64,000 nt of DNA from Ralstonia sp. 25mfcol4.1 (GCF_900104095.1 NZ_FNJO01000002.1:496001-560000); one strand, 5' to 3'; positions 44,293-54,048 are shown, counted from the first letter of the stretch. The notes: generated by a model not told the origin, from the letters alone. Numbers and translations: made by a program.

Positions 44293-45357
44293 GTGCAGAT
44301 CGGTCCCCACCAGCTCCGCAACAACCTCTTTGTCGCCCCCATGGCCGGGGTGACGGACCGGCCGTTCCGGCAGCTGTGCAAGCAGCTGGGCGCGGGTTAC
44401 GCGGTGTCCGAGATGGTGGCGTCCAACGCGCAGCTCTGGAAGAGCGAAAAGACCATGCGCCGCGCCAATCACGCGGGCGAGGTCGAGCCGATCTCGGTGC
44501 AGATTGCCGGCGCAGAGCCGTCGATGATGGCCGAGGCGGCGCGCTACAACGTCGACCGTGGCGCGCAGATCATCGATATCAACATGGGCTGCCCGGCCAA
44601 GAAGGTCTGCAATGTGGCCGCCGGCTCGGCGCTGCTGCAGAACGAACCGCTCGTGGTACGCATCGTCGAGGCCGTGGTGGGCGCCGTGGGCGACCGCGTG
44701 CCGGTCACGCTGAAGATCCGCACCGGCTGGGACCGCGAGCACAAGAATGCGCTGCGCGTGGCGCGCATGGCCGAAGACGCCGGCATCAGCATGCTGACGA
44801 TCCATGGCCGCACCCGCGCCGACCTGTACCACGGCGACGCCGAGTACGAGACCATCGCCGCGGTCAAGGCGGCGCTGCGCATTCCGGTGGTGGCCAACGG
44901 CGACATCACGTCGCCGCACAAGGCGAAGCTGGTGCTGGAAGCAACCGGCGCCGACGCCATCATGATCGGTCGCGCCGCGCAGGGGCGTCCGTGGCTGTTC
45001 CGCGAGATCGAGCACTTCCTGAAGACCGGCGAACTGCTGCCGGCGCCCGAAGTGGCCGAGATCCGCGCGATCATGAACCATCACCTGGCGGATCACTACG
45101 CGTTCTACGGCGAATTCACCGGCGTGCGCACCGCACGCAAGCATATTGCCTGGTACACGCGCGGGCTGAAGGGCGCGAACCTGTTCCGCCATCGCATGAA
45201 CACGCTGGAAACCACCGGCGCGCAGCTGGAAGCGGTCAATGCGTTCTTCGACGAGCAGGCGGCCATCTCGGATCGCCTGGTCTATGTCGATGACGCCGCC
45301 ACGGACGAAGAAGAACACATCCACAACAAAAAGAAACGGGAACTGCTTGCCGCATGA
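44293..45357 (+). CDS. dusB: tRNA-dihydrouridine synthase DusB
   Basis: A 354-residue FMN enzyme reducing uridine in the D-loop of tRNA. Starts at GTG (MQIGPHQLRNNLFVAPMAGV). The catalytic cysteine is in INMGCPAKKVCN, and FMN-binding IGRAAQGRPWLF is present. The C-terminus extends about 30 residues beyond E. coli DusB (321). It overlaps fis by four bases, the classic dusB-fis operon in which fis depends on dusB translation. Confidence 0.95.
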   Translation: MQIGPHQLRNNLFVAPMAGVTDRPFRQLCKQLGAGYAVSEMVASNAQLWKSEKTMRRANHAGEVEPISVQIAGAEPSMMAEAARYNVDRGAQIIDINMGCPAKKVCNVAAGSALLQNEPLVVRIVEAVVGAVGDRVPVTLKIRTGWDREHKNALRVARMAEDAGISMLTIHGRTRADLYHGDAEYETIAAVKAALRIPVVANGDITSPHKAKLVLEATGADAIMIGRAAQGRPWLFREIEHFLKTGELLPAPEVAEIRAIMNHHLADHYAFYGEFTGVRTARKHIAWYTRGLKGANLFRHRMNTLETTGAQLEAVNAFFDEQAAISDRLVYVDDAATDEEEHIHNKKKRELLAA

Positions 45358-45587
45358 GCCGCAACGCTATCGACCAATGTATCCGGGACAGCCTGGATAC
45401 CTACTTTCGTGACCTGGACGGCGAAGAGCCGTCGAACATGTACAACATGGTGCTGGAGGCCGTGGAACGGCCGCTGCTGGAAGCCGTGATGTTGCGCGCG
45501 GAGCGCAACCAGTCGCTGGCGGCCGCGTATCTCGGCATCAACCGCAATACCCTTCGCAAGAAGCTGCAGCAACACGGATTACTTTGA
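45354..45587 (+). CDS. fis: Fis-family nucleoid protein
   Basis: A 77-residue DNA-bending regulator. The C-terminal helix-turn-helix is [20 protein letters not shown] followed by KKLQQHGLL. It is shorter than E. coli Fis (98 residues): most of the N-terminal beta-hairpin arm needed for Hin/Gin recombination is absent, leaving dimerisation helices and the DNA-binding domain, as in other betaproteobacteria. Coupled to dusB by ATGA; purH starts 16 bases downstream. Confidence 0.95.
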   Translation: MSRNAIDQCIRDSLDTYFRDLDGEEPSNMYNMVLEAVERPLLEAVMLRAERNQSLAAAYLGINRNTLRKKLQQHGLL

Positions 45588-45603
45588 AGCGTTCCCCCAA
45601 GCC

Positions 45604-47178
45604 ATGATCAAGCAAGCCCTTCTCTCTGTTTCCGACAAGACCGGCATCGTCGATTTCGCCCGCGACCTGAACGCGCTCGGCGTCACGCTGCTGTCCACAG
45701 GCGGCACCGCCAAACTGCTGGCCGACGCCGGCCTGCCCGTCACGGAAGTTGCCGACTACACCGGCTTCCCCGAAATGCTCGACGGCCGCGTCAAGACGCT
45801 GCATCCGAAGGTGCACGGCGGCATCCTGGCGCGCCGCGACCTGCCCGAGCACATGGCCGCCCTGGCCGAGCACGACATCCCGACGATCGACCTGCTGGTG
45901 GTGAACCTGTACCCGTTCCAGCAGACCGTGGCCAAGGATGACTGCACGCTGCCGGACGCCATCGAGAACATCGACATCGGCGGCCCGACCATGCTGCGCT
46001 CGGCGGCCAAGAACCACCGCGACGTGACCGTGATCGTGGATCCGGCCGACTACGCCGTGGTGCTCGACGAAATGCGCGCCAACGCCAACAGCGTGGGCTA
46101 CGATACCAACTTCCGCCTGGCCACCAAGGTATTCGCCCACACCGCCCAGTACGACGGCGCGATCACGAACTATCTGACCAGCCTTGGCGCCGACAAGTCG
46201 CACCAGGGCCGCAGCAGCTATCCGCAGACGCTGAACCTGGCCTTCGAGAAGGTGCAGGAAATGCGCTATGGCGAGAACCCGCACCAGTCGGCCGCGTTCT
46301 ACCGCGACCTGAAGACCGTGGACGGCGCGCTGGCCAACTACGTGCAGCTGCAGGGCAAGGAACTGTCGTACAACAACATTGCCGATGCCGACGCCGCCTG
46401 GGAATGCGTGAAGTCGTTCGACGCCGCCAACGGCGCCGCCTGCGTGATCATCAAGCACGCCAACCCGTGCGGCGTGGCCATCGGCGCCAACGCGCTGGAA
46501 GCCTACGACAAGGCCTTCAAGACCGATTCGACCTCGGCCTTCGGCGGCATCATCGCCTTCAACGTCGAGCTGGACGAGGCCGCTGCCCAGGCCGTGGCCA
46601 AGCAGTTCGTGGAAGTGCTGATCGCCCCGTCGTTCAGCACCGCCGCGCGCAACGTGTTTGCCGCCAAGCAGAACGTGCGCCTGCTGGAAATCCCGCTGGG
46701 CAAGGGTGTAAACCAGTATGACCTGAAGCGCGTGGGCGGCGGCCTGCTGGTGCAGGGCCCGGACGCCCGCAACGTGCAGCCGGGCGAACTGCGCGTGGTG
46801 ACGCGCCGTCATCCGACCCCGAAGGAAATGGACGACCTGATGTTCGCCTGGCGCGTGGCCAAGTTCGTGAAGTCGAACGCCATCGTGTTCTGCGGCAACG
46901 GCATGACGCTGGGCGTCGGCGCCGGCCAGATGAGCCGCGTGGATTCGGCCCGCATCGCCAGCATCAAGGCCCAGAACGCCGGCCTGACACTGGCCGGTTC
47001 GGCCGTTGCATCGGACGCGTTCTTCCCGTTCCGCGACGGCCTGGACGTGGTGGTCGACGCTGGCGCCACCGTGGTGATCCAGCCGGGCGGTTCGATGCGC
47101 GATGACGAAGTGATCGCCGCCGCCGACGAGCGCGGTATCGCCATGGTGCTGACCGGCACGCGCCACTTCCGCCACTAA
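45604..47178 (+). CDS. purH: Bifunctional AICAR formyltransferase / IMP cyclohydrolase
   Basis: A 524-residue enzyme for the last two steps of IMP synthesis (E. coli 529). The N-terminal cyclohydrolase has the MGS-like fold ([48 protein letters not shown]). The formyltransferase domain has the active-site segment [15 protein letters not shown] and [12 protein letters not shown]. No anomalies. Followed by GC-rich inverted repeats without a T-run before ruvC. Confidence 0.97.
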   Translation: MIKQALLSVSDKTGIVDFARDLNALGVTLLSTGGTAKLLADAGLPVTEVADYTGFPEMLDGRVKTLHPKVHGGILARRDLPEHMAALAEHDIPTIDLLVVNLYPFQQTVAKDDCTLPDAIENIDIGGPTMLRSAAKNHRDVTVIVDPADYAVVLDEMRANANSVGYDTNFRLATKVFAHTAQYDGAITNYLTSLGADKSHQGRSSYPQTLNLAFEKVQEMRYGENPHQSAAFYRDLKTVDGALANYVQLQGKELSYNNIADADAAWECVKSFDAANGAACVIIKHANPCGVAIGANALEAYDKAFKTDSTSAFGGIIAFNVELDEAAAQAVAKQFVEVLIAPSFSTAARNVFAAKQNVRLLEIPLGKGVNQYDLKRVGGGLLVQGPDARNVQPGELRVVTRRHPTPKEMDDLMFAWRVAKFVKSNAIVFCGNGMTLGVGAGQMSRVDSARIASIKAQNAGLTLAGSAVASDAFFPFRDGLDVVVDAGATVVIQPGGSMRDDEVIAAADERGIAMVLTGTRHFRH

Positions 47179-47284
47179 GCTTGGACGGCCCCCTCTCCCG
47201 CTTCGCGCGGAGGGGGGCGCAAACCTGCAGCATTGCAGGCGCGGGCAGCGTACACTACGCCATCTGTCTTCCCTCCCCCGCTTC

Positions 47285-47830
47285 ATGCGCATTCTCGGCA
47301 TCGATCCCGGTCTGCGGACCACCGGCTTTGGCGTGCTCGAAAAGCACGGCAACAAGCTTGCCTATGTGGCCTCCGGCACGATCCGCAGCAATGGCGACGA
47401 AAGCCTGCCTCAGCGCCTGAAGACGCTTTATGACGGGATTGCCGAGATCGCGCGCACCTATGCGCCCGATTGCGCGGCCATCGAGAAGGTCTTCGTCAAC
47501 GTCAATCCGCAATCGACACTGCTGCTGGGCCAGGCGCGCGGCGCGGCTATCTGCGGCCTGGTGGGCCAGGGCCTGCCCGTGTTCGAGTACACGGCACTGC
47601 AGCTCAAGGTGGCCGTGGTCGGTTACGGGCGCGCCAACAAGGAACAGGTGCAGGAGATGGTGATGCGCCTGCTGGCGCTGTCCGGCCGCCCCAGCAGCGA
47701 TGCCGCCGACGCGCTGGGCGTGGCGATCTGCCATGCCAACGGCGGCGACACCCTCGGCACGCTGGCCACGATGGCACCGGAACTGGCGCGCAAGGGGCTG
47801 CGCGTGCGGCGCGGCCGGCTGATCGGCTGA
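47285..47830 (+). CDS. ruvC: Holliday junction endonuclease RuvC
   Basis: A 181-residue resolvase (E. coli 173). The acidic catalytic tetrad is visible: D7 ([12 protein letters not shown]), E67 ([10 protein letters not shown]), D139 and D142 ([17 protein letters not shown]). The phenylalanine base-stacking residue region [17 protein letters not shown] is present. No LexA box is seen upstream. Unlike many relatives, ruvA does not follow directly; a glycerophosphodiesterase gene intervenes. Confidence 0.96.
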   Translation: MRILGIDPGLRTTGFGVLEKHGNKLAYVASGTIRSNGDESLPQRLKTLYDGIAEIARTYAPDCAAIEKVFVNVNPQSTLLLGQARGAAICGLVGQGLPVFEYTALQLKVAVVGYGRANKEQVQEMVMRLLALSGRPSSDAADALGVAICHANGGDTLGTLATMAPELARKGLRVRRGRLIG

Positions 47831-47942
47831 TCGGCTGATCCGGCTGACACACCTGCCAGGCCGACTGACCTTCGGATGCGACGGGCCTGAAGCCTGCGTC
47901 GCTTAGAATCGGCGTTCGAGAGCCCGCTCAGGAACGCCCCAG

Positions 47943-49115
47943 ATGCCGCAATCCCTCGTTTTCCGATTTTCACTGGCTGCCGCCACGGCCACGCTGGTCG
48001 CCGGCTGTGTCACCGCGCCGCGCGCGCCGGTTTCCACCGCGACACCGCCCGCCGCGGCGCCCGCACCGGCCGCCCCGGCCCCCGCACCCGCTCCGGCGCT
48101 GGTCATCGGTCATCGCGGCGCCAGCGCCGTGCGGCCAGAGCACACGCTGGCGTCGTACCAGAAGGCCATCGACGACGGCGCCGACATCATCGAGCCGGAT
48201 CTCGTCGCCACGAAAGACGGCGTGCTGGTGGCCCGCCACGAGAACGACATCACCGGCACCACCAACGTGGCCGAGGTGCCCGAGTTTGCCGGCCGCCGCC
48301 GCATCAAGGTCATCGACGGCGAACGCATCGACGGCTGGTTCACCGAGGATTTCACGCTGGCCGAACTCAAGACGCTGCGCGCCCGCGAGCGCATCCCCAA
48401 GCTGCGGCCCTACAACGCCAAGCTCGACGACCAGTTCGAAATCCCCACCTTCGACGAAATCCTGAAGCTGGCGGCGCAGGCGTCCGGCCGCCGCGGCAGC
48501 CCGGTGGGCATCTATCCCGAACTGAAGCATCCGAGCTACTTCCGCGGCATCGGCCTGCCGCTCGAAGAAAAGCTCGCCGCCACGCTGCAGGGCAATGCCT
48601 ACGCGAAAACCGCGCCGGTGTACGTGCAGTCGTTCGAAGTGGGCCCGCTGCGTACCATGAAGCGGTTGCTGGGCAGCGCCATGCCGAACGTGAAGATCGT
48701 GCAGCTGATCGGCAACGCCAGGCAGCGCCCCGCCGACTGGCGGCTGGCCGGCGACAGCCGCACCTATGCGTCGATGCTGACGCCGCTGGGGCTGCGCGAG
48801 GTGGCCACCTACGCCAACGGCATCGGCCCCGAGAAGAACCTTGTGATTCCGCGCGACGCCCGGGGCGGCCTGGCGGCGCCCACACCGCTGGTAGCCAACG
48901 CGCATGCCGCCGGGCTGGTGGTGCACCCGTACACGTTCCGTCCCGAGAACAGCTTCCTGCCGAAGACGCTGCGCGCCCCCGGCGACGATGCCACCCGCAA
49001 CCCGGACGGCATGGTGCGCGAGGTACAGGCCTTCCTGGCCGCCGGCATCGACGGTTTCTTCACGGACGACCCCGCGCTGGGGCGTCGCGCCGTGGCCACG
49101 CCGGCCGGCCAGTAA
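47943..49115 (+). CDS. glpQ: Glycerophosphodiester phosphodiesterase lipoprotein (GlpQ-like)
   Basis: A 390-residue TIM-barrel phosphodiesterase. Signal peptide with lipobox TLVAGC gives lipidation at C22; A/P linker (31-54) follows. Catalytic motifs: IGHRGASAVRPEHTLASY (H57, R58, E66), then IIEPDLVATKDGVLVARHEN with general acid histidine, and YPELKHPSYF. This hydrolyses glycerophosphodiesters to glycerol-3-phosphate. TTAGAATCGG at 47903-47912 is a likely -10. Located between ruvC and ruvA with flanks of about 110 and 54 bases, so it interrupts the usual ruvCAB order. Confidence 0.93.
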   Translation: MPQSLVFRFSLAAATATLVAGCVTAPRAPVSTATPPAAAPAPAAPAPAPAPALVIGHRGASAVRPEHTLASYQKAIDDGADIIEPDLVATKDGVLVARHENDITGTTNVAEVPEFAGRRRIKVIDGERIDGWFTEDFTLAELKTLRARERIPKLRPYNAKLDDQFEIPTFDEILKLAAQASGRRGSPVGIYPELKHPSYFRGIGLPLEEKLAATLQGNAYAKTAPVYVQSFEVGPLRTMKRLLGSAMPNVKIVQLIGNARQRPADWRLAGDSRTYASMLTPLGLREVATYANGIGPEKNLVIPRDARGGLAAPTPLVANAHAAGLVVHPYTFRPENSFLPKTLRAPGDDATRNPDGMVREVQAFLAAGIDGFFTDDPALGRRAVATPAGQ

Positions 49116-49169
49116 CCCCACGGGCCGCGCTACACTGGCGGCCAAAATTCGCACCTGAACACATCCATC

Positions 49170-49751
49170 ATGATCGGACGCATCGCCGGCACCCTGCTTG
49201 AAAAGAATCCCCCGCATCTGCTGGTCGACTGCCACGGCGTCGGCTACGAGATCGATGTGCCGATGAGCACCTTCTACAACCTGCCCGCCACGGGCCAGCC
49301 CGTGGTGCTGCTGACGCAGCAGATCATCCGCGAGGACGCCCACCTGCTGTTCGGCTTCGGCAGCGCCACCGAGCGCAACACCTTCCGGGAACTGATCAAG
49401 ATCACCGGCATCGGCGCGCGCATGGCGCTGGCCGTGCTGTCCGGCCTGTCCGTGCCCGAACTGGCACAGGCCGTGACGATGCAGGAAGCCGGACGTCTGA
49501 CGAAGATTCCCGGCATCGGCAAGAAGACCGCCGAGCGCCTGCTGCTGGAGCTGAAGGGCAAGCTGGGCGCCGACCAGGGCCACGTGCCCGGTGCCGCGCC
49601 CGTGCCCGACAGCGCCGTCGACGTGCTCAACGCCTTGCTGGCGCTCGGGTATTCGGAGAAGGAAGCCGCGCAGGCAATCAAGCAGGTGCCGGCCGGCACA
49701 GGCGTGTCCGAGGGCATCAAGCTCGCGCTCAAGGCACTGTCAAAGGGATGA
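49170..49751 (+). CDS. ruvA: Holliday junction branch-migration protein RuvA
   Basis: A 193-residue junction-binding protein (E. coli 203). The OB domain comes first ([20 protein letters not shown]), then two helix-hairpin-helix motifs ([40 protein letters not shown]) and a C-terminal RuvB-binding domain (about 145-193). Intact. ruvB starts 85 bases downstream, where TAGAAT at 49807-49812 may provide an extra promoter. Confidence 0.96.
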   Translation: MIGRIAGTLLEKNPPHLLVDCHGVGYEIDVPMSTFYNLPATGQPVVLLTQQIIREDAHLLFGFGSATERNTFRELIKITGIGARMALAVLSGLSVPELAQAVTMQEAGRLTKIPGIGKKTAERLLLELKGKLGADQGHVPGAAPVPDSAVDVLNALLALGYSEKEAAQAIKQVPAGTGVSEGIKLALKALSKG

Positions 49752-49836
49752 CGCTGCCCGCACGGGATGACGCTGCGTTGCCGCCGGGCCGCAAGCACCG
49801 GCAGCGTAGAATGGCGTCATATAGCCTTCCACTGCC

Positions 49837-50904
49837 ATGATCGAAACCGACAAGCTGACCGGCGAGCGCCCGCCGGAGCGCGTAATCTCCGCCACCCCCG
49901 CCTCCACCCAGGAAGAAGCCTTCGAGCGCGCGCTGCGCCCGAAGCTGCTCGACGAATACGTCGGGCAGGAAAAGGTGCGTGGCCAGCTCGACATCTTCAT
50001 GCATGCGGCCCGCAAGCGTCGCGAGGCGCTGGACCACGTGCTGCTGTTCGGCCCGCCGGGCCTGGGCAAGACCACGCTCGCCCACATCATCGCGCGCGAA
50101 ATGGGCGTGAACCTGCGTCAGACGTCGGGCCCCGTACTGGAGCGGCCCGGCGACCTGGCCGCGCTGCTGACCAACCTCGAAGCCCACGACGTCCTGTTCA
50201 TCGACGAAATCCACCGCCTGTCGCCCGTGGTGGAAGAAATCCTGTACCCGGCGCTGGAGGACTACCAGATCGACATCATGATCGGCGAGGGCCCGGCCGC
50301 GCGTTCGGTCAAGCTCGACCTGCAGCCGTTCACGCTGGTGGGCGCCACCACGCGCGCCGGCATGCTGACCAACCCGCTGCGCGACCGCTTCGGCATCGTG
50401 GCACGGCTGGAGTTCTATACGGCCGACGAACTGGCGCGCATCGTCACGCGGTCGGCGCAACTGCTCAACGCCACCATCGATGCTGGCGGCGCGCTCGAAA
50501 TCGCACGTCGCGCGCGTGGCACCCCGCGTATCGCCAACCGGCTGCTGCGCCGCGTGCGCGACTTCGCCGAGGTCAAGAGCGACGGCACGATCACGCGCGA
50601 ACTGGCCGACGCGGCGCTGGCGATGCTCGACGTGGACAGCGTCGGCTTCGACCTGATGGACCGCAAGCTGCTGGAGGCCGTGCTGCACAAATTCGATGGC
50701 GGCCCGGTGGGCGTGGACAACCTGGCAGCCGCCATCGGCGAAGCCCGCGACACGATCGAGGACGTGCTGGAGCCCTACATGATCCAGCAGGGCTACCTGC
50801 AGCGGACCCCGCGCGGCCGGGTAGCCACCGCCGCCGCCTATCGCCATTTCGGACTGGCGTCGCCGCAGAGCGACCGCGGCGACGGCGACGGCACCCTACT
50901 CTGA
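49837..50904 (+). CDS. ruvB: Holliday junction helicase RuvB
   Basis: A 355-residue AAA+ motor (E. coli 336). Walker [13 protein letters not shown], Walker [10 protein letters not shown], sensor GATTRAGML and the arginine finger region LRDRFGI are all present; the C-terminal winged helix includes [14 protein letters not shown]. Length excess lies in a short N-terminal arm and a polar C-terminus. Confidence 0.97.
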   Translation: MIETDKLTGERPPERVISATPASTQEEAFERALRPKLLDEYVGQEKVRGQLDIFMHAARKRREALDHVLLFGPPGLGKTTLAHIIAREMGVNLRQTSGPVLERPGDLAALLTNLEAHDVLFIDEIHRLSPVVEEILYPALEDYQIDIMIGEGPAARSVKLDLQPFTLVGATTRAGMLTNPLRDRFGIVARLEFYTADELARIVTRSAQLLNATIDAGGALEIARRARGTPRIANRLLRRVRDFAEVKSDGTITRELADAALAMLDVDSVGFDLMDRKLLEAVLHKFDGGPVGVDNLAAAIGEARDTIEDVLEPYMIQQGYLQRTPRGRVATAAAYRHFGLASPQSDRGDGDGTLL

Positions 50905-51144
50905 CAGGCACCACGGCCCCGGTGGCCCCGGTGGCACCCGGCGGTGCAACAGCCGCCCTCGCAGCCCGTTCGCGCGGCCGTCTGACCCAGGCCCCGAAGC
51001 CTCCGCGCGTGCGGCCGTGCGCCAATTAAACGTTTTCGGAAACCCCTGCAAGTTTTTTCGAAGTGGATTGATGGCTTATGGCCAGTTGTCCACAATGGCT
51101 CCATCCTTTTTACAAAATGCGCGCCCGCGCCAACAAGGACAGCC

Positions 51145-51735
51145 ATGAAAATCAGAGCCCAGCACGCCCTTTCCATTGCCGCCTGCATGATGTTCGCCTG
51201 GGGCGGCGCCGCCCAGGCCCAGAAACCATCGACCCCCGCGCCCATCGGCGTGGCCGAGGAAGCGGTGGTCAGCGGCCGGGTCGTCAATGTCGATCCCGAC
51301 TCGAAGGCCGTGCTGGTCAAGGGCCCGGGCGGCAACCTCGTCGAAATCATCGCGGGAGACGAAGCCAAGAACATCGGCAACGTCAAAAAGGGCGACATCG
51401 TCACACTGACACGTGGCGCGGCCGTGGTGGCCGGGCTGGAGCCGATCGGCAGCAAGGACACCGCGCTGATGGAACAGGTCGAGCGCATCTCTCACGCGCC
51501 CGAGGGCGGCAAGCCCGGCGTCATGCGCGAAATCACGACCACCATTACCGCACAAGTCACCAATGTGGATGTTGCCAAGCGCACAGTCACGTTCCGCGGC
51601 CCGCGTGAGACTCTGCGCACCGTAAAGGTCCAGGACCCGGGCATCGATCTCGCCAGTATCAAGAAGGGCCAGATGGCCAAGTTCGTGATCAAGGAAGTCG
51701 TGGCGATCACGGTCAAGGCACCAACCGCTGGCTGA
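51145..51735 (+). CDS. Secreted protein with duplicated beta domain, unknown function
   Basis: A 196-residue periplasmic protein. Signal peptide ends AAQAQ (cut after about 26). The mature part contains two related units, about 43-93 (VSGRVVNVDPDSKAVLVKGP ... VKKGDIVTLTRG) and about 139-195 (ITAQVTNVDVAKRTVTFRGP ... IKKGQMAKFVI), each beginning with a strand, NVD turn and KGP/RGP, and ending in a KKG turn. This is an OB- or SH3-like beta barrel pattern duplicated within one protein. No family assigned. The gene is followed by the SYLF lipoprotein after 64 bases. Confidence 0.85.
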   Translation: MKIRAQHALSIAACMMFAWGGAAQAQKPSTPAPIGVAEEAVVSGRVVNVDPDSKAVLVKGPGGNLVEIIAGDEAKNIGNVKKGDIVTLTRGAAVVAGLEPIGSKDTALMEQVERISHAPEGGKPGVMREITTTITAQVTNVDVAKRTVTFRGPRETLRTVKVQDPGIDLASIKKGQMAKFVIKEVVAITVKAPTAG

Positions 51736-51799
51736 CCGGTCCGGCAACCCTGCCGCATCGCCTCTGACGCAGTACCTTTCCCCTCCAGGAGAACAACAA

Positions 51800-52387
51800 A
51801 TGGATCGACGTCAGTTTGTCACCCGGGTTGCCGGGTCGGGCCTGCTGGTCGCCACGGCCGCCTTTGCTGCCGGTTGCACGACGACGGGCACCAAAGCGGG
51901 TACCGATGCGGCTGCCCAGCGCAGAGAAATCGACGCTGGCGTCGATGGGGCGCTGAACCGGCTCTATTCTTCGGTGAAGAGCGCCCAGGAGCTGGGCAAC
52001 CGTGCGCAAGGCATCCTGGTGTTCCCGCGCGTGCTGTCCGGCGGACTCGTGATCGGTGGCGAGTATGGCGATGGCGCGCTGCGCAGCAAGGGCGCCACGC
52101 ACGGCTACTACCGGACGATTGCGGGTTCCATCGGCCTGACCGCCGGCGGCCAGTCCCGCTCGGTCATCATCATGTTCATGACGCCCGAGGCGTACGACAA
52201 GTTCGTGCAGTCGAAGGGCTGGACCGTCGGGGCCGATGCCAGCGTGGCGCTGGCCAAGGTGGGCGCCAATGGCACGATCGACACCGTGACGGCGCAGCAG
52301 CCTGTCATTGCCTTCGTCCAGACCAACGCGGGGGCGATGGTCGACGTGTCGCTGAACGGCGCGAAGATCAGCAAGCTCGACATCTGA
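51800..52387 (+). CDS. SYLF-domain (Ysc84-like) lipoprotein
   Basis: A 195-residue protein. The N-terminus MDRRQFVTRVAGSGLL is a twin-arginine motif and runs into the lipobox AFAAGC (lipidation at C26), so export by Tat is likely. The mature domain includes ILVFPRVLSGGLVIGGEYGD and RTIAGSIGLTAGGQSRS, typical of SYLF/BPSL1445-family lipoproteins of betaproteobacteria; eukaryotic SYLF domains bind phosphoinositides. Preceded by AGGAGA and followed by an intrinsic terminator. Confidence 0.88.
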   Translation: MDRRQFVTRVAGSGLLVATAAFAAGCTTTGTKAGTDAAAQRREIDAGVDGALNRLYSSVKSAQELGNRAQGILVFPRVLSGGLVIGGEYGDGALRSKGATHGYYRTIAGSIGLTAGGQSRSVIIMFMTPEAYDKFVQSKGWTVGADASVALAKVGANGTIDTVTAQQPVIAFVQTNAGAMVDVSLNGAKISKLDI

Positions 52388-52445
52388 CCGGCCTGGCTCC
52401 CGCCCCGCCTTGCCGGGGCGGCCAGGCACGCGGCAGATGGGAAAC

Positions 52446-52468
52446 GCCCGGCTTCGGCCGGGCTTTTT
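52446..52468 (+). terminator. Intrinsic terminator after the SYLF lipoprotein gene
   Basis: GCCCGGC-TTCG-GCCGGGC followed by five Ts: a 7-bp stem capped by a stable UUCG tetraloop, about 60 bases after the stop codon. It isolates the downstream yhhQ gene. Confidence 0.88.
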
Positions 52469-52554
52469 CATGGGCGCGCCACGCGCACGCGTCGCCACTG
52501 GCATAATCGCGCGAATTGCGACGCCCCCGCGCTGCCCGCCTCCGGATGCCACCC

Positions 52555-53289
52555 ATGCAAGAACCGCTTGCCGCCACCGCCGCCTCCGGCCATTCCGGAC
52601 GCGTCTATCGCTACTACGACCTCGTGATGGTGGCCTTTGTCACGGTGCTGCTGTGCTCGAACCTGATCGGTGCGGCCAAGGCGGCGCAGGTCACGCTGCC
52701 GGTGATCGGGCCGGTCACGTTCGGCGCGGGCGTGCTGTTCTTCCCGGTCTCGTACATTTTTGGCGACGTGCTCACCGAGGTCTACGGCTACGGCCGCGAC
52801 CGGCGCGTGGTCTGGGCCGGCTTTGCCGCACTGGCGTTTGCCACGTTCATGGCCTTCGTCGTGCTGCGCATGCCCGTGGCGCCATTCATGATCGACTACC
52901 AGAAAAGCCTGGAAGACGTGTTCGGCAACACCTGGCGCATTGCGTTGGGATCCCTGATCGCGTTCTGCTGTGGCAGTTTCGCCAATAGCTACACCCTGGC
53001 AAAGATGAAGCTCTGGACCGGCGGCCGCTGGCTCTGGACACGGACGATCGGCTCGACCCTGGCGGGCGAGCTCGTCGATTCATCGCTGTTCTACGTGATT
53101 GCGTTCTACGGCATCTGGCCGCTGGAAAAGGTCATCCAGGTGGCCATCGCCCAGTACATCCTGAAGACCGGCTGGGAGGTCGTGATGACCCCCGTGACCT
53201 ACAAGGTGGTGGGATTCCTGAAGAGGGCGGAGAACGAGGACTGGTACGACCGGAACACCGATTTCACGCCGTTCCGGCTGCGCGTGTAG
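52555..53289 (+). CDS. yhhQ: Queuosine precursor transporter (YhhQ/VUT family)
   Basis: A 244-residue inner-membrane protein with six to seven helices. The VUT signature is YYDLVMVAFVTVLLCSNLIG, then PVSYIFGDVLTEVYGYGRDR and RTIGSTLAGELVDSSLFYVI. YhhQ imports 7-cyano-7-deazaguanine for queuosine synthesis. Start is uncertain between ATG 52555 (GGA about eight bases before) and ATG 52546; both lack a strong ribosome site. It converges on the phosphatase gene. Confidence 0.9.
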   Translation: MQEPLAATAASGHSGRVYRYYDLVMVAFVTVLLCSNLIGAAKAAQVTLPVIGPVTFGAGVLFFPVSYIFGDVLTEVYGYGRDRRVVWAGFAALAFATFMAFVVLRMPVAPFMIDYQKSLEDVFGNTWRIALGSLIAFCCGSFANSYTLAKMKLWTGGRWLWTRTIGSTLAGELVDSSLFYVIAFYGIWPLEKVIQVAIAQYILKTGWEVVMTPVTYKVVGFLKRAENEDWYDRNTDFTPFRLRV

Positions 53290-53312
53290 GCGTTCGGCCT
53301 TGATAGCGCGCA

Positions 53313-53332
53313 CCGCGTATCACGGTACGCGG
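53313..53332. repeat. Hairpin at the yhhQ / phosphatase convergent junction
   Basis: CCGCGTA-tcacgg-TACGCGG is a perfect 7-bp stem overlapping the stop codon of the leftward phosphatase gene. No T-run follows. Confidence 0.45.
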
Positions 53333-53994
53333 CGATCGACCTCGTCCAGCGTCAGCGCCTCGAGGTGGCTGACATCGGCCCATTGCAGCAGCGTCAGGTT
53401 GGCACTGTCGCATCGCAGCCGGTTGACGCTGGCGTTCAGCAGCTCGTGCGAGCGCGGCGCCTCCAGCGTCATGCCGGTAGCCTCGCGATAGAGGCAATCG
53501 AGCACACCGCCGTGGGCCACCAGCGCGATCCGTTCGCCCGGATGGCGGCGCGACAGCGACAGCGCCACCTCCACCGCCCGCTCGTGGAATTCGCGCAGCG
53601 ATTCACCGGCCGGCGGCGCGTAGTCGGGCACGCGCGCCTGCCAGCGCGCAAAGTCGTCGGGCCGCTTTTCCGCCACTTCCGCATACGTCATGCCTTCGAG
53701 CTCGCCGTAGCAGCGTTCGCGCAGGCGCGGCTCGGCGCGCACGGACAAACCCAGCGCCTGCGCCAGCGGCGTGGCCGTTTCGAATGCACGTCCCAGATCG
53801 CTGGTGTACACCGCATCGATCGGCTCGCCGGTCAGGGCTTCGGCCAGCGCGCGGGCCTGGGCGCGGCCCGTGTCGTTCAGCGGAATGTCGATCTGGCCCT
53901 GCAGCCGCCGTTCGCGGTTCCAGGCCGTCTCGCCATGGCGGATCACGATCAGGTGGGTGTAGGCCAGCGACTGCGGGCCGTTACTTTGCAACAT
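53320..53994 (-). CDS. Histidine phosphatase family protein (GpmB/CobC-like)
   Basis: A 224-residue phosphatase of the phosphoglycerate mutase superfamily. Catalytic motif LIVIRHGETAWNRERRLQG (RHG), second histidine in ALVAHGGVLDCL, and RCYGELEGMTYAEV carries the catalytic acid region. It resembles GpmB-type acid phosphatases more than true mutases. Last gene of the leftward tyrS-dtd-PEBP unit. Substrate not determinable from sequence. Confidence 0.9.
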   Translation of the reverse strand: MLQSNGPQSLAYTHLIVIRHGETAWNRERRLQGQIDIPLNDTGRAQARALAEALTGEPIDAVYTSDLGRAFETATPLAQALGLSVRAEPRLRERCYGELEGMTYAEVAEKRPDDFARWQARVPDYAPPAGESLREFHERAVEVALSLSRRHPGERIALVAHGGVLDCLYREATGMTLEAPRSHELLNASVNRLRCDSANLTLLQWADVSHLEALTLDEVDRRVP

Positions 53995-54048
53995 GCCGGT
54001 TCCTTGGGGGCGACGGATTTGGCGGAGTGTGGCGCGGCGACTGCCGGC

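Noticed and set aside
47190..47240. GC-rich inverted repeats after purH as a terminator
   Set aside because: The stems (GCCCCCTC with GAGGGGGGC, and CCTGCA with TGCAGG) lack a T-run and the first is imperfect.
47819..47846. Tandem GGCTGATC-like repeats around the ruvC stop codon
   Set aside because: Three near copies of eight to nine bases with no promoter or terminator features; probably replication slippage.
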